From contig JAIORZ010000011.1 in assembly GCA_021107855.1 (NCBI GenBank), positions 263,686 to 327,685 on the forward strand: a stretch of 64,000 bases of DNA, written 5' to 3'. Every line of letters starts with the position of its first letter. The stretch's first letter is position 1. The notes below the pieces were generated by a model that was given only the letters and a program-made list of their open reading frames with translations, did not search any database and was not told the DNA's origin. The translations under genes were made by a program, and so were the position numbers. Below are positions 7,685-15,734 of this stretch, piece by piece. Source of the DNA: an archaeon. Its GTDB lineage: Archaea > Nanobdellota > Nanobdellia > Pacearchaeales > GW2011-AR1.

Positions 7685-9076
7685 ATGAATCAAATCAAAA
7701 AGTTCAGCGAAGAGTTTTTTAGGAATTTGAAATGTGGTGTTGTTTGGGACAGAGATGTTTTGATTGTTAAAAATGTGCCTAGAAGTTTTGAAGATTTGTC
7801 TGGAAAGACTGCGCCGTATCGTTTGAGTTTTGTTTTTGGGGAAGACGATTCTATTTTTGTTGGAAAGGGGAGTCCGATGCTGGTTGCGATGATGAAGTTT
7901 TTGGAGGGGGCTGGGAAGACGACGCTTTTGAAGATTGATTTCGAGGTAAATCCTGAGGTCGAGATTAGGAAGAGGATTAATTTTAAGAATTGTGAGATTG
8001 GGGAGCTGGAGAAGAGTTATCGGAATAATTTTTTTTCGCGGTTTAGTTTTGTGACGAGCTTTGGTTATTTGAATGAGTGTGAGCGGGTTGTGAGTGAGGT
8101 TTATGTGCATGATGGGAAAGTTGTTGAGGGGGATTTGGATGGGTATAGGGTTGTTGAGGGGGCTCGGTTGACGGTTGACGGTGATAGTGTTAAGAAAGAT
8201 TATGGGATTGCTAAGGAGAGGGCTGTTGAGTTGACTACTAAGAAACAAAGGGAGATTGGAGATATTTTGAAGGGGAGGGTCGATGCTGAGGTTGCTAGGA
8301 TTCGGGGGCATTATGATAGGCAGTTGGGGGAGGTTGGTGGGGATTTAAATGGGAGGTTGGAGAGGATGAAGAGATTGGAGTTGGAATTGAGGAGCGCGGG
8401 GGATGGAGAGCGAGGGGGATTGAGGGAGAGGTTAGATAGGATGAGAGCGGGCTTGGTTAAGGCTGGGGAGGATGAGGTTCGGGGGAGGATTTTGAGGGAG
8501 ATGGAGACGACGATTCAGGATGTGAGGCAGAAATTTAGTTTGAATGTGTCTCGGAAGCTTGTGAATACGACGGTGATTTATTATCCGGTTTATTTGTTTC
8601 AGCTTTGTGTTAAGGGTGGCGATGTTAAGAGTTGTATTGAGGTTAGTTATGACCCTTTAACTAAGAGTTTTGATGGGTTGAATTGTGAGGGCTGTGGTGC
8701 GGAGATTGTGAATTTGAGTTTGTGTGCGGGTGGGCATGTTACGTGTGGTGAGTGTTTGGATGTTTGTGGTGAGTGTGGAAAGAGGTTTTGTGTGAAGTGT
8801 TTGGGGAGAAGTTGTGAGAGTTGTGGGAGGAAGGTTTGTGCGGATTGTGCTGTTTTGTGTTTGGGGTGTGAGAGGTATTTTTGTGGAGCGCATGTTAGGA
8901 GTGATTGTGTTTCGGGGGAAGACCGATGTGTTTTGTGTTTGAGGGCGTGTTTGAGGTGTCATGGTATGGCGGAGGAAAAGTTTTTTGGGGAGGCGAGGGA
9001 TGGGAGCAAGGTTTGTTTGAAGTGTGTTGGGGAGGAGAAGAGAGGGAAGGTTATGGAGAGGGTTTTTAGGCAGTGA
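7685..9076 (+). CDS. coiled-coil protein with large C-terminal cysteine (zinc-ribbon) cluster
   Basis: 463 aa, family not recognised. Residues 1-180 are a mixed alpha/beta domain. Residues about 180-285 are rich in Glu/Arg/Leu heptads and predict a coiled coil. Residues about 320-440 contain some 28 cysteines, mostly as CxxC pairs (CEGC, CGEC, CGEC, CVKC, CESC, CADC, CLGC, CVLC, CLRC, CLKC) with interspersed His, so several treble-clef or RING/ribbon zinc sites are likely. Cytoplasmic, with no signal. Its codon use matches the SNF2 helicase upstream, from which it is separated only by the A-rich proteinase gene. A nucleic-acid or protein-docking role is inferred. Confidence 0.7.
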   Translation: MNQIKKFSEEFFRNLKCGVVWDRDVLIVKNVPRSFEDLSGKTAPYRLSFVFGEDDSIFVGKGSPMLVAMMKFLEGAGKTTLLKIDFEVNPEVEIRKRINFKNCEIGELEKSYRNNFFSRFSFVTSFGYLNECERVVSEVYVHDGKVVEGDLDGYRVVEGARLTVDGDSVKKDYGIAKERAVELTTKKQREIGDILKGRVDAEVARIRGHYDRQLGEVGGDLNGRLERMKRLELELRSAGDGERGGLRERLDRMRAGLVKAGEDEVRGRILREMETTIQDVRQKFSLNVSRKLVNTTVIYYPVYLFQLCVKGGDVKSCIEVSYDPLTKSFDGLNCEGCGAEIVNLSLCAGGHVTCGECLDVCGECGKRFCVKCLGRSCESCGRKVCADCAVLCLGCERYFCGAHVRSDCVSGEDRCVLCLRACLRCHGMAEEKFFGEARDGSKVCLKCVGEEKRGKVMERVFRQ

Positions 9077-9093
9077 TGTTTCTAGTATAATAA

Positions 9094-9104
9094 TTTTTAT
9101 AAAG
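9094..9104 (+). promoter_or_regulatory. TATA box of the 171-aa gene
   Basis: TTTTTATAAAG is centred about 25 bp upstream of the ATG at 9124, the spacing expected for a leaderless archaeal transcript. Confidence 0.5.
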
Positions 9105-9123
9105 ATGAGTTCGGTTTAGTGTT

Positions 9124-9639
9124 ATGGAATTTCGTTTTTTTAGGTCGCCGGAAGAGATTGTGAATGGGATGAATGGAGCGTTGAAATATTCTGAGGTTGA
9201 TAGTTTGAGGTTGGGAAAATGGAGAGATATGAAGGTTCCTTTTTGGGAGAAACTAGGAAAGAAGTTGGCTAGAGATGCTTCGGAGGTTATTAAGAGGGGT
9301 AGTTTTGACTTGCTTATGACTAACGAGATAGGACTGTTCCATTTTGGGGAAGAGAGAACTGTTGGGAATATTCTTGTGAATAAGGGATATTATAGTCCAC
9401 TCTATGGTGATGGGTTTTATGAGAAGGTAAGCATTGCTATTCGTGATAATTTAGATTTCGGGGACGGGGAAGGCAGGACTCTTTATCCTTTTAGAATAGA
9501 GATGGAGAAAAGTGAGATTGGGGATAAGTTGACTAGAAAAAATCAGTTTTATGGTGGGAATTGGGGTGTTAATTTTTTGGGAAATTTTTTTGGGGATGAA
9601 TGTTTTGTTAAGCAACGCCCTCATAAAGTTAATAAATAG
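9124..9639 (+). CDS. hypothetical protein, 171 aa
   Basis: No family recognised. The product is soluble, without signal or membrane helix, and is rich in aromatic residues toward the C-terminus (NQFYGGNWGVNFLGNFF). A TATA box lies 25 bp before the ATG. It ends 31 bp before the small gene that opens the Tad-like cluster. Codon use matches the G/T-rich neighbours, so it is probably a real native gene. Confidence 0.6.
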   Translation: MEFRFFRSPEEIVNGMNGALKYSEVDSLRLGKWRDMKVPFWEKLGKKLARDASEVIKRGSFDLLMTNEIGLFHFGEERTVGNILVNKGYYSPLYGDGFYEKVSIAIRDNLDFGDGEGRTLYPFRIEMEKSEIGDKLTRKNQFYGGNWGVNFLGNFFGDECFVKQRPHKVNK

Positions 9640-9670
9640 GGTTTTCTTTTATTGCTTTGAGGTGATTAAG

Positions 9671-9826
9671 ATGAATGTTGAATTTATTGGGCAGTTGGTT
9701 GATTCTATGGAGCAGGCGGTGACTAGGTTGGAGTGGGCTATTGGGGCTAATAATAAAGAGGAGGCGAATAAGATGAAGGTTTTTATTTTTGATTTGCAGG
9801 GGAAAATGACGGAGGCGTTGAAGTAA
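9671..9826 (+). CDS. 51-aa helical protein heading the Tad-like operon
   Basis: The start at 9671 is chosen because GAGGTGAT at 9659-9666 is a good ribosome-binding site 4-5 nt away and TAAATAGG-type A/T sequence lies further upstream; the frame extends further 5' but over the preceding gene. The product is a predicted two-helix amphipathic protein with Met/Glu/Ala-rich helices. It ends one base before the ATG of the TadC-like gene, so the two are co-translated. Function unknown; an assembly accessory is a guess from position. Confidence 0.6.
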   Translation: MNVEFIGQLVDSMEQAVTRLEWAIGANNKEEANKMKVFIFDLQGKMTEALK

Positions 9827-9827
9827 A

Positions 9828-11087
9828 ATGTTTGAGGATTTGAAGAGTAATGTTGAGCAGGAGAAGAAAATTGTGGCGGAGATGAGGACGATTTCGGTTA
9901 ATTTGCAGAATGACCCTGGGAACGGGGAGTTTTATAATGAGAGTTTGAGAGCTTTGGCAGATCAGTTGAGGTTGTTGAATAATGTGGTTCCGGGGCTGTT
10001 GAAGGAGTGGACGTCGATTGTGAGCGAGGATGTTGGGGTTGCGGCGACGGGAGATAAGAAACAGGAGGCGGTGAGAATGAGTTATGTTGCTCCGGAGTCG
10101 AAGGAGAAGAAGTTGATTACGGTTAATAAGGGGGATAAAAAAGATTTTTTGAAGAAATTGAAATTGAATGATGATGCGATTAAGAAAATTAAGAAGATAA
10201 AGAATAAGGCTGATGGAGTTGTGGTTCAGAAACCGAATTTATATGTTTCTTTTTCGAATAAGATTTTTAGGGGAATTTCTGATGGGTTGGCGCACCAGTT
10301 TGACGAGTTGAATAAGGATTTGAAGAGGGCGAATATTCGATTTTTGTTGTCGAGTTATTTGTCTATGTCGATGATGTCGATGCTAATTGCGTTTCTTGTG
10401 GGCGGTTCGATTTTTGGGTTTATGTTGTATTTGAATCCGAATAATTGGATTTATTTTGTTGTGCCACTTGGTTTGATAGGGCTTGTTATGGCTGCGTTTT
10501 ATTTGTATCCTTCGACTGAAGCTGGCGCGGTTGATAAGGAGATTTCGTATGAGTTGCCGTTTGCTACGATTCATATGGCGGCTATTGCTGGGTCGGACAT
10601 TTCTCCGTCGAAGATTTTTAAGATTCTTGTGGTTTCGGGTGAGTATAAGAATGTTGCTGCGGAGGTTCGTAAGGTTCTTGCGCAGGTCGATGTTTATGGT
10701 TATGACTTGGTGACGTCGTTGAAGAATGTTGCGACTCGGACTTCTAATAAGAGATTGGCGGAGTTGTTTTCGGGGTTGGCTACGAATATTAGTAGTGGTG
10801 GTGCGTTGAAGAATTATTTAGATAAGAAGTCGGAGAATTTTTTGGTTGATTATCGTCTTGAGCGGCAGAAGTATTCGGCTTTGGCTGGGACTTTTATGGA
10901 TGTTTATATTTCGATTTTGATTGCGGCTCCGTTGGTTTTGATGATGATGTTTATTGTTATGAATGTTGCTGGACTTGGGATGGGCGGGCTTGGGATTACG
11001 AGTTTGATGTTTTTGGCGATTGGGGGAATTATCGTTACGAATATTATTTTTATTGTGGTATTAAATATGAAGCAACCTAAAGTATAA
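9828..11087 (+). CDS. TadC/ArlJ-type pilus assembly membrane platform protein
   Basis: 419 aa. The cytoplasmic N-terminus (1-165) includes helical, Lys-rich segments. Hydrophobic helices lie at about 180-230, followed by the type II secretion GspF-like cytoplasmic domain with DKEISYELPFATIHMAAIAGSDISPSKIF (given here only as the family-diagnostic region around residues 225-255). Two further helices close the C-terminus. The family forms the inner-membrane core on which a secretion ATPase polymerises type IV pilins. The stop of this gene overlaps the ATG of the next, a second GspF-like protein, so they likely form a heteromeric platform. No TadA/GspE ATPase is in the window. Confidence 0.82.
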   Translation: MFEDLKSNVEQEKKIVAEMRTISVNLQNDPGNGEFYNESLRALADQLRLLNNVVPGLLKEWTSIVSEDVGVAATGDKKQEAVRMSYVAPESKEKKLITVNKGDKKDFLKKLKLNDDAIKKIKKIKNKADGVVVQKPNLYVSFSNKIFRGISDGLAHQFDELNKDLKRANIRFLLSSYLSMSMMSMLIAFLVGGSIFGFMLYLNPNNWIYFVVPLGLIGLVMAAFYLYPSTEAGAVDKEISYELPFATIHMAAIAGSDISPSKIFKILVVSGEYKNVAAEVRKVLAQVDVYGYDLVTSLKNVATRTSNKRLAELFSGLATNISSGGALKNYLDKKSENFLVDYRLERQKYSALAGTFMDVYISILIAAPLVLMMMFIVMNVAGLGMGGLGITSLMFLAIGGIIVTNIIFIVVLNMKQPKV

Positions 11088-11908
11088 TGAAATTTGGATT
11101 TATGCACGTGTTGGCAATTATGGCGGCGATTGGTTTAGGTGGGTTTTCGTTTGTCACTTTTTCTGGGAATTTACTTGGTCTTTTATTGGTTGTTTCGTTG
11201 CTTGTGGCCGTTATTCCTTTTATGATTACGTTTTTGTTGGGGCAGAATAAGCAGCGAGAGAGGGAGGAGAAATTTTTGGAGTTTATACGAGATTTGGTTG
11301 AATCGGTTCGTTCGGGGACGCCTGTTGGGAAGGGGATTATTAATTTGAGGACTCGGAACTATGGTGCACTTAGTCCTCATGTTGAGAAGTTGGCGAATCA
11401 GTTATCTATTGGGCTTACGTTGACGGATTCGCTTCATAATTTTGCTAAGGAGACGAATAGTAAGGTTATTTCTAGGGCGGTTGGTTTGATTAGTGAGGCT
11501 GAAAGGGCGGGTGGTAAGATTGAGGTGATTTTGGAATCGGTTGCTAATTCGGTTAATCAGGTTGAGAAGTTGAGGAAGGAGAGGATGGCTTCGGTTTCGA
11601 ATTTGGTGACGCAGGGATATATGATTTTCTTTGTGTTTATTATTATTATGTTGGTTTTGGAGTTTAAGATTTTGCCGTTGGTTTCGGATTTGCAGCAGAG
11701 TGAGGGGCTGAGCTTGAAGGTTAGTGAGATGAAATCTTCGGATTTTTCGATGCCTCTTTTTTCGATGCTTTTGGTTCAGTCGTTTTTTGCTGGGCTTGTG
11801 ATTGGGAAGATTTCGGAGGGGAGTGTTTGGGCGGGGGTTAGACATTCGTTTATTTTATTGACGGTGACGTTGCTGGTGACTACTGGGGCTCGGGTTTTGT
11901 TTGGATAG
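11087..11908 (+). CDS. second TadC/GspF-like pilus assembly membrane protein
   Basis: 273 aa, starting at the last base of the preceding stop codon. Two helices at residues about 5-45 are followed by a GspF domain: FIRDLVESVRSG, then LSIGLTLTDSLHNFA, then a helical bundle, then three C-terminal helices. This is the TadC half of a TadB/TadC-type pair. Together with the preceding gene it would make the membrane platform of a type IV pilus-like machine. The missing motor ATPase must be encoded elsewhere. Confidence 0.82.
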   Translation: MKFGFMHVLAIMAAIGLGGFSFVTFSGNLLGLLLVVSLLVAVIPFMITFLLGQNKQREREEKFLEFIRDLVESVRSGTPVGKGIINLRTRNYGALSPHVEKLANQLSIGLTLTDSLHNFAKETNSKVISRAVGLISEAERAGGKIEVILESVANSVNQVEKLRKERMASVSNLVTQGYMIFFVFIIIMLVLEFKILPLVSDLQQSEGLSLKVSEMKSSDFSMPLFSMLLVQSFFAGLVIGKISEGSVWAGVRHSFILLTVTLLVTTGARVLFG

Positions 11909-11909
11909 T

Positions 11910-11917
11910 TATATAAA
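11910..11917 (+). promoter_or_regulatory. TATA box of the minor-pilin-like gene
   Basis: TATATAAA overlaps the region just after the stop of the TadC gene and is centred 26 bp before the ATG at 11939, so the pilin-like gene has its own, probably leaderless, transcript. Confidence 0.5.
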
Positions 11918-11938
11918 TGGGCGAAGTATTTTGTTTGT

Positions 11939-12643
11939 ATGAGGTCGAAAAAAGGTGCAGCGCATTTTGAGATGATTATTGGTTTCGTGTTTTTTATTGG
12001 TTTTATCTTTTTTTTGTTTTTGTTTTTGAGTCCGTGGGATAGTTCTTCATTACAGGTTTCTGCTTTGTCTGGGCTTTACAATTCTTTTGAGGAGATGGCT
12101 TGCACTAATTTATCGAGTGTTTTTGTGGAAGCTAATTATACCGGGGCTGCGAGTTGTTTTTATATTGAATTGCCGGAAGAGATTTTTCGTTATGGGGTTC
12201 AGGATGAGAGTAGTTTTGTGACGCGGCTTGGGGGTGTTTCGATTGATTCTGGTCTGACTGGAGGGGATTTGAATTTGAATAGTGGTGGTGATTTTTTTAG
12301 GGTTGCGATTTCTCCGGAGTTTAGCGATGAGAATGTTAATTCTTGTGATAATTTGAGTAATTTTGAGTTGGGTGGAGTTGTTGAGTTGAGGATTTTTTCT
12401 TATAGTGCTTTGATTGATATGAATAATAGTTATTATAGTGATTATAATGGGTTGAAGAGAGACTTGAGGGTGCCGGATGTTTTTGATTTTGCGATTGTGC
12501 CGGAAGGGATGCCTGAGATTGTGATGAGTCCGGTGGATGGGGTTCCGGATGATTTGGAGATTTTGGCGAAAGATTATGTGATTAAGGTTTTGAAGAGTGA
12601 TGGTTCTGTTAGTAATGAGAGATTTAGTTTGAGAATCTGGTAG
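11939..12643 (+). CDS. minor pilin-like secreted protein
   Basis: 234 aa. The N-terminus MRSKKGAAHFEMIIGFVFFIGF has the layout of an archaeal class III (prepilin) signal: a short basic leader, then a Gly-Ala region and a Glu before a hydrophobic helix of about 22 residues. The rest is a predicted beta-rich extracellular domain with paired cysteines and N-glycosylation-type sites. Position directly after the two TadC-like genes supports a pilus subunit or tip role. No subfamily is recognised. Confidence 0.65.
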   Translation: MRSKKGAAHFEMIIGFVFFIGFIFFLFLFLSPWDSSSLQVSALSGLYNSFEEMACTNLSSVFVEANYTGAASCFYIELPEEIFRYGVQDESSFVTRLGGVSIDSGLTGGDLNLNSGGDFFRVAISPEFSDENVNSCDNLSNFELGGVVELRIFSYSALIDMNNSYYSDYNGLKRDLRVPDVFDFAIVPEGMPEIVMSPVDGVPDDLEILAKDYVIKVLKSDGSVSNERFSLRIW

Positions 12644-12689
12644 GCCTCTTTTTAGAAAAAAGACCCCTGGGAGAAAAACTTAGTTAGCG

Positions 12690-12771
12690 ATAATTAAAAA
12701 TCAATTTTCTATTTAGCCGCTCGGCACACCCCAAATTGCGGAGTACTGGGGCGAAATCAATTTTTAATTAT
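12690..12771. repeat. intergenic long hairpin A (12-bp A/T arms with inner GC hairpin)
   Basis: ATAATTAAAAAT at 12690-12701 is a perfect inverted repeat of 12760-12771. The 58-nt loop contains CCCCA/TGGGG (12729-12733 with 12747-12751). It sits in the non-coding gap 12644-12895 together with hairpin B. Possible structured RNA, terminator or 3'-end protector. Confidence 0.7.
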
Positions 12772-12781
12772 AGTATTTGAT

Positions 12782-12843
12782 GCAAATTAAAATTTCTTGA
12801 CGGTTCCGTCCAAAGGACACCTGAACCTAAAATTTTAATTTGC
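12782..12843. repeat. intergenic long hairpin B (14-bp perfect arms with inner hairpin)
   Basis: GCAAATTAAAATTT at 12782-12795 pairs perfectly with 12830-12843. Inside are GACGG/CCGTC (12799-12803, 12806-12810). It lies just before the HerA promoter and shares the layout of hairpins A, C and D but not their arm sequence. Confidence 0.7.
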
Positions 12844-12866
12844 GGACTTGGCGGCTTGAGGGTAAT

Positions 12867-12876
12867 TTTATATATT
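12867..12876 (+). promoter_or_regulatory. TATA box of the HerA-like gene
   Basis: TTTTATATAT is centred about 25 bp upstream of the ATG at 12896 and supports that start over the in-frame start at 12881. Confidence 0.5.
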
Positions 12877-12895
12877 ATGTTTGTTAGTTTTTGTC

Positions 12896-14206
12896 ATGCC
12901 GTTTGATTTAATTGTTGGGAGGAATGCGAGTGATAAGAAGGATTTTGGTGAGAGGGGTCTTGCGTTTTTGGGGAAGAGTTTTGTGACGATGGGGAACTAT
13001 ACGAGTTTGTCGAATCCGATTTATATGGATGTTGCGCGGAGTCATGTTGTTTTGGTTTCTGGGAAGAGGGGAAGTGGGAAGAGTTATACGTTGGGTGTTA
13101 TGGCTGAGGCTTTGGGTGATTTGGGAGCTGAGGAGTCGGGGAATATTGCGTCGGTTATTTTTGATACTATGGGAATTTATTGGACGATGAAATATAAGAA
13201 TGCGAAGGACGAGGAGTTGTTGGATGAGTGGGGGCTGGGTTCTAAGAATGTTAATGTTAAGGTTTTCGCGCCGTTTGGTTATTATCAGGAGTTTAAAGAT
13301 AAGGGGGTTGATGTTGATGCGGAGTTTGCGATTAAGATTTCGGAACTTGAGGCTAGTGATTGGGTGAGTTTGTTTGAATTGCGGTTTACGGACCCTGTTG
13401 CGGTTTTGATTGAGTCGGTGATTGGGCAGTTGAGGGAGGAGGGTGGGGGTTTTGGGTTTAAGGAGATTTATGATTTGATTGAGAGGGTGAAGAATGTTTC
13501 TCCTGATGTGAAGAATGCGGTGATTGCGCTTTTTGATGCGGCGAAGACTTGGAAGGTTTTTGATGAGGCGAAGGGGACGACTGTTCGGGCTTTGATTGAG
13601 TCTGGTGTGACGACGGTTATTGATTTGTCGATGTATGCTTCTCTCGGGGCTTTTAATGTTCGGGCTTTGATTATTGGGTTGGTTTCGAAGAAGATTTTTA
13701 ATGAGAGAATGGCGGCTCGGAAGTTGGAGGAGATTTCGGCGGTTCAGCATGGGGCGGATTATGCTCGGTATCGGGTGAAGAGGGAGATGCCCTTGGTTTG
13801 GATTTTTATTGACGAGGCGCATGAGTTTTTGCCACATGAGTCGGTTGGGAAGACGCCGGCGACGGATGCTTTGGTTCAGTTGCTTCGGGAGGGGCGGCAG
13901 CCTGGTGTTTCTATGGTTTTGGCTACACAACAGCCGGGGAAGATTCATAGTGATGTGATGACGCAGAGTGATATTGTGGTTTCGCATAGGGTGACGGCTC
14001 GGTTGGATGTTAATGCTTTGAATGATGTGACGCAGAGTTATATGAAGAGTGATATTTCGGCGAAGTTGAATGGGTTGCCGCATTTGAAAGGGAGTGCGAT
14101 TATTTTGGATGATAATTCGGAGAGGATTTATCCGATGAGAGTTCGTCCGCGGTTCACATGGCATGGCGGAGAAGCTCCAATGGCCATTAAAAAGTCTGAT
14201 TTTTAG
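12896..14206 (+). CDS. HerA/DUF87-family ATPase
   Basis: 436 aa from the TATA-supported ATG at 12896. Walker A GKRGSGKS is at about residues 52-59 and Walker B WIFIDEAHEFLP at about 300-310; an ATQQPGKIHSD sensor-like motif and a conserved SDIVVSHRVTARLD segment follow. This is the hexameric HerA-FtsK superfamily. HerA proteins pump DNA or drive translocation, for example with NurA in end resection. No NurA gene is adjacent; instead the neighbours are pilus-like and secreted genes, so a DNA-translocation or envelope role cannot be separated from sequence. The stop codon lies inside hairpin C. Confidence 0.85.
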   Translation: MPFDLIVGRNASDKKDFGERGLAFLGKSFVTMGNYTSLSNPIYMDVARSHVVLVSGKRGSGKSYTLGVMAEALGDLGAEESGNIASVIFDTMGIYWTMKYKNAKDEELLDEWGLGSKNVNVKVFAPFGYYQEFKDKGVDVDAEFAIKISELEASDWVSLFELRFTDPVAVLIESVIGQLREEGGGFGFKEIYDLIERVKNVSPDVKNAVIALFDAAKTWKVFDEAKGTTVRALIESGVTTVIDLSMYASLGAFNVRALIIGLVSKKIFNERMAARKLEEISAVQHGADYARYRVKREMPLVWIFIDEAHEFLPHESVGKTPATDALVQLLREGRQPGVSMVLATQQPGKIHSDVMTQSDIVVSHRVTARLDVNALNDVTQSYMKSDISAKLNGLPHLKGSAIILDDNSERIYPMRVRPRFTWHGGEAPMAIKKSDF

Positions 14207-14298
14207 TGGCTTATACTTCGTTGAAAGAACGTTTGCGTACCATTCGTACGCGGCACAACCCTTCGCCTTGTCTAAGCCTGCTAAAAACCAGATTTTTG
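14188..14298. repeat. intergenic long hairpin C spanning the HerA stop codon
   Basis: The arms 14188-14213 and 14273-14298 pair with a few mismatches; the left arm contains the last HerA codons and its TAG at 14204-14206. The inner hairpin is GCGTAC/GTACGC (14235-14240, 14246-14251). The loop shares the motif CGGCACA with hairpin A. Confidence 0.6.
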
Positions 14299-14322
14299 TT
14301 TGGAGGGTTGTTTTGTGGGAAT

Positions 14323-14333
14323 ATTTATAAATA
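14323..14333 (+). promoter_or_regulatory. TATA box of the Cys-rich secreted protein
   Basis: ATTTATAAATA is centred about 27 bp before the ATG at 14355; the mRNA is probably leaderless. Confidence 0.5.
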
Positions 14334-14354
14334 AACTGTTCTTGGTAATTTGAG

Positions 14355-14885
14355 ATGGTGAAGATTGAATTGGGGAAATGGGATTCTGTTTGGATTGTTG
14401 TTTTGATTAGTTTGGTCGGTTTTGGTTTTGTTTATGGTTATGGCGGGAGTGAGCCTGTTGCTATGGGGCATAGTGCTGGGGAATTAGAGGGAGTTTGTTT
14501 GAGTGATGGAACTAATTGTGCTGAGGCGGCGGGTTCTTCTTATACTGTTTGTAGTTGGTATGACGGGAAGGCGTGTCCTGTTGAAGATGGTACTCCTCTT
14601 CTTTTGACTGCGTATTCTTCTACGCAGGTTAAGTGTTGTGGCGTAGCGGCTGTGGCATGTACGGCGTATGGTTGGACGACGTATAATACGTATTGTAGTG
14701 CGAGCTGTGGAGGGCAGGAATGTGGAGGCGCGGCTGGGGTTTGGAGATATGACCAGAGGAGAAGATTTGCTGATTGTGAGATAGAGTATCAGACAATTAG
14801 TGGCGCGGCTTGTTCGACTTCTTGTGGGAGTTGTCCTTATGGCGAGTATTGTTCATCGGGTAGTTGTATAATAAGTCCTAGGTGA
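14355..14885 (+). CDS. cysteine-rich secreted protein with N-terminal membrane helix
   Basis: 176 aa. After a short charged N-terminus, residues about 12-30 form one hydrophobic helix (signal or anchor). The external part contains about 18 cysteines in C-x-C, CGGQECGG and CSTSCGSCPYGEYC clusters, suggesting a disulfide-knotted domain. The segment PVAMGHSAGEL resembles a linker often seen in small secreted proteins of this archaeal group. Function unknown. The thioredoxin-CcdA protein at 19656-20699 could support disulfide formation in such proteins. Confidence 0.65.
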   Translation: MVKIELGKWDSVWIVVLISLVGFGFVYGYGGSEPVAMGHSAGELEGVCLSDGTNCAEAAGSSYTVCSWYDGKACPVEDGTPLLLTAYSSTQVKCCGVAAVACTAYGWTTYNTYCSASCGGQECGGAAGVWRYDQRRRFADCEIEYQTISGAACSTSCGSCPYGEYCSSGSCIISPR

Positions 14886-14898
14886 ATAGTAAATTTTT

Positions 14899-15684
14899 TT
14901 ATTTAATTTTAAATTGAGCTTGCCAACGGAATTTATGAGCTCCGATATCTCCAGCTTTTCGGATTTTGATTTTTCCTATTTTCCTTTTTGTGTTTTTTTT
15001 GATTTCGGCTAAGACTTCTTTTTTTGTTCCGAAACCGTGATAGAATATTGTTGTTCCTTTTTTGGAGAGTTTTAATGCGGTTTTTAGAAAGGTGTCTTTT
15101 AGGTTTGGTCGGGGCATTAGGATGATGTCGAATTTTTGTTCTAGTTTTGTTGGGAGTTTTTTTGCGTCGCCTGGGATGAGGGTTATTTGATTTTGGAGTT
15201 TGTTTAGGCGGATGTTTTCTTTTGCTGAGATGTTTGCTTCCTTGTTTAGTTCGTTTGATATTATGATTGCTGATTTTTTCGCTTGTTTCAGCTTTTTAGC
15301 TATGACGATTGGATAAGGTGCGATTCCTGCAAACATGACTAGAATTTTTGTATCTTTCTTTTTGGTAAGTTTAGCTACTTCGTCGGCTATGACTTTTCTT
15401 TCGTTTGAGAGTCTTGGGGAGAAATAGGTTTTGTTAATATCGAATTTAAAAATGCATTCGTTTTCTTTGTAGGTTGCTGTGGAGGTTTTGATTCCTGATA
15501 GGTGTTTTGTTTTTAGAGTCCGGAGTTCTCCGGAAAATCCTTCAGTTTTTTCTAGGATTGTTGTAACGTGAGGATGGAGTTTTAGGAATTTTTTTGCTTT
15601 GAGTTTCTTTATTATCCAGAAAGTTCGTTTTGGGAATTTTAGGAGTGCGATGTTTCCGATTATGTCTTGTGGGATTTTTTTCAT
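14899..15684 (-). CDS. Trm5-family tRNA methyltransferase (Met-10+ like)
   Basis: 261 aa from the ATG at 15684, preferred over an in-frame upstream start because a TATA box lies about 24 bp before it. The FDINKTYFSPRLSNERK region precedes SAM motif I VMFAGIAPYPIVIA, then NELNKEA, and the catalytic-loop position MPRPNLKDTFL corresponds to the (N/D)PP(Y/F)-like motif IV of the family. Trm5 makes m1G37 or related tricyclic bases in tRNA, preventing frameshifting. The variant MPRP motif should be compared with known archaeal Trm5 before assigning the exact base. Divergent from rubrerythrin with a shared TATA element. Confidence 0.8.
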   Translation of the reverse strand: MKKIPQDIIGNIALLKFPKRTFWIIKKLKAKKFLKLHPHVTTILEKTEGFSGELRTLKTKHLSGIKTSTATYKENECIFKFDINKTYFSPRLSNERKVIADEVAKLTKKKDTKILVMFAGIAPYPIVIAKKLKQAKKSAIIISNELNKEANISAKENIRLNKLQNQITLIPGDAKKLPTKLEQKFDIILMPRPNLKDTFLKTALKLSKKGTTIFYHGFGTKKEVLAEIKKNTKRKIGKIKIRKAGDIGAHKFRWQAQFKIK

Positions 15685-15703
15685 GGTTAACAAAGTTTCC
15701 AAA

Positions 15704-15715
15704 GATATAAAAAGG
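15704..15715. promoter_or_regulatory. single TATA element shared by two divergent genes
   Basis: GATATAAAAAGG is about 26 bp before the rubrerythrin ATG (15735, + strand) and about 24 bp before the Trm5-like ATG (15684, - strand). The 50-bp gap has no room for two separated core promoters, so one near-symmetric TATA box may serve both directions. Confidence 0.5.
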
Positions 15716-15734
15716 TTTTCGATTATTGGACATT

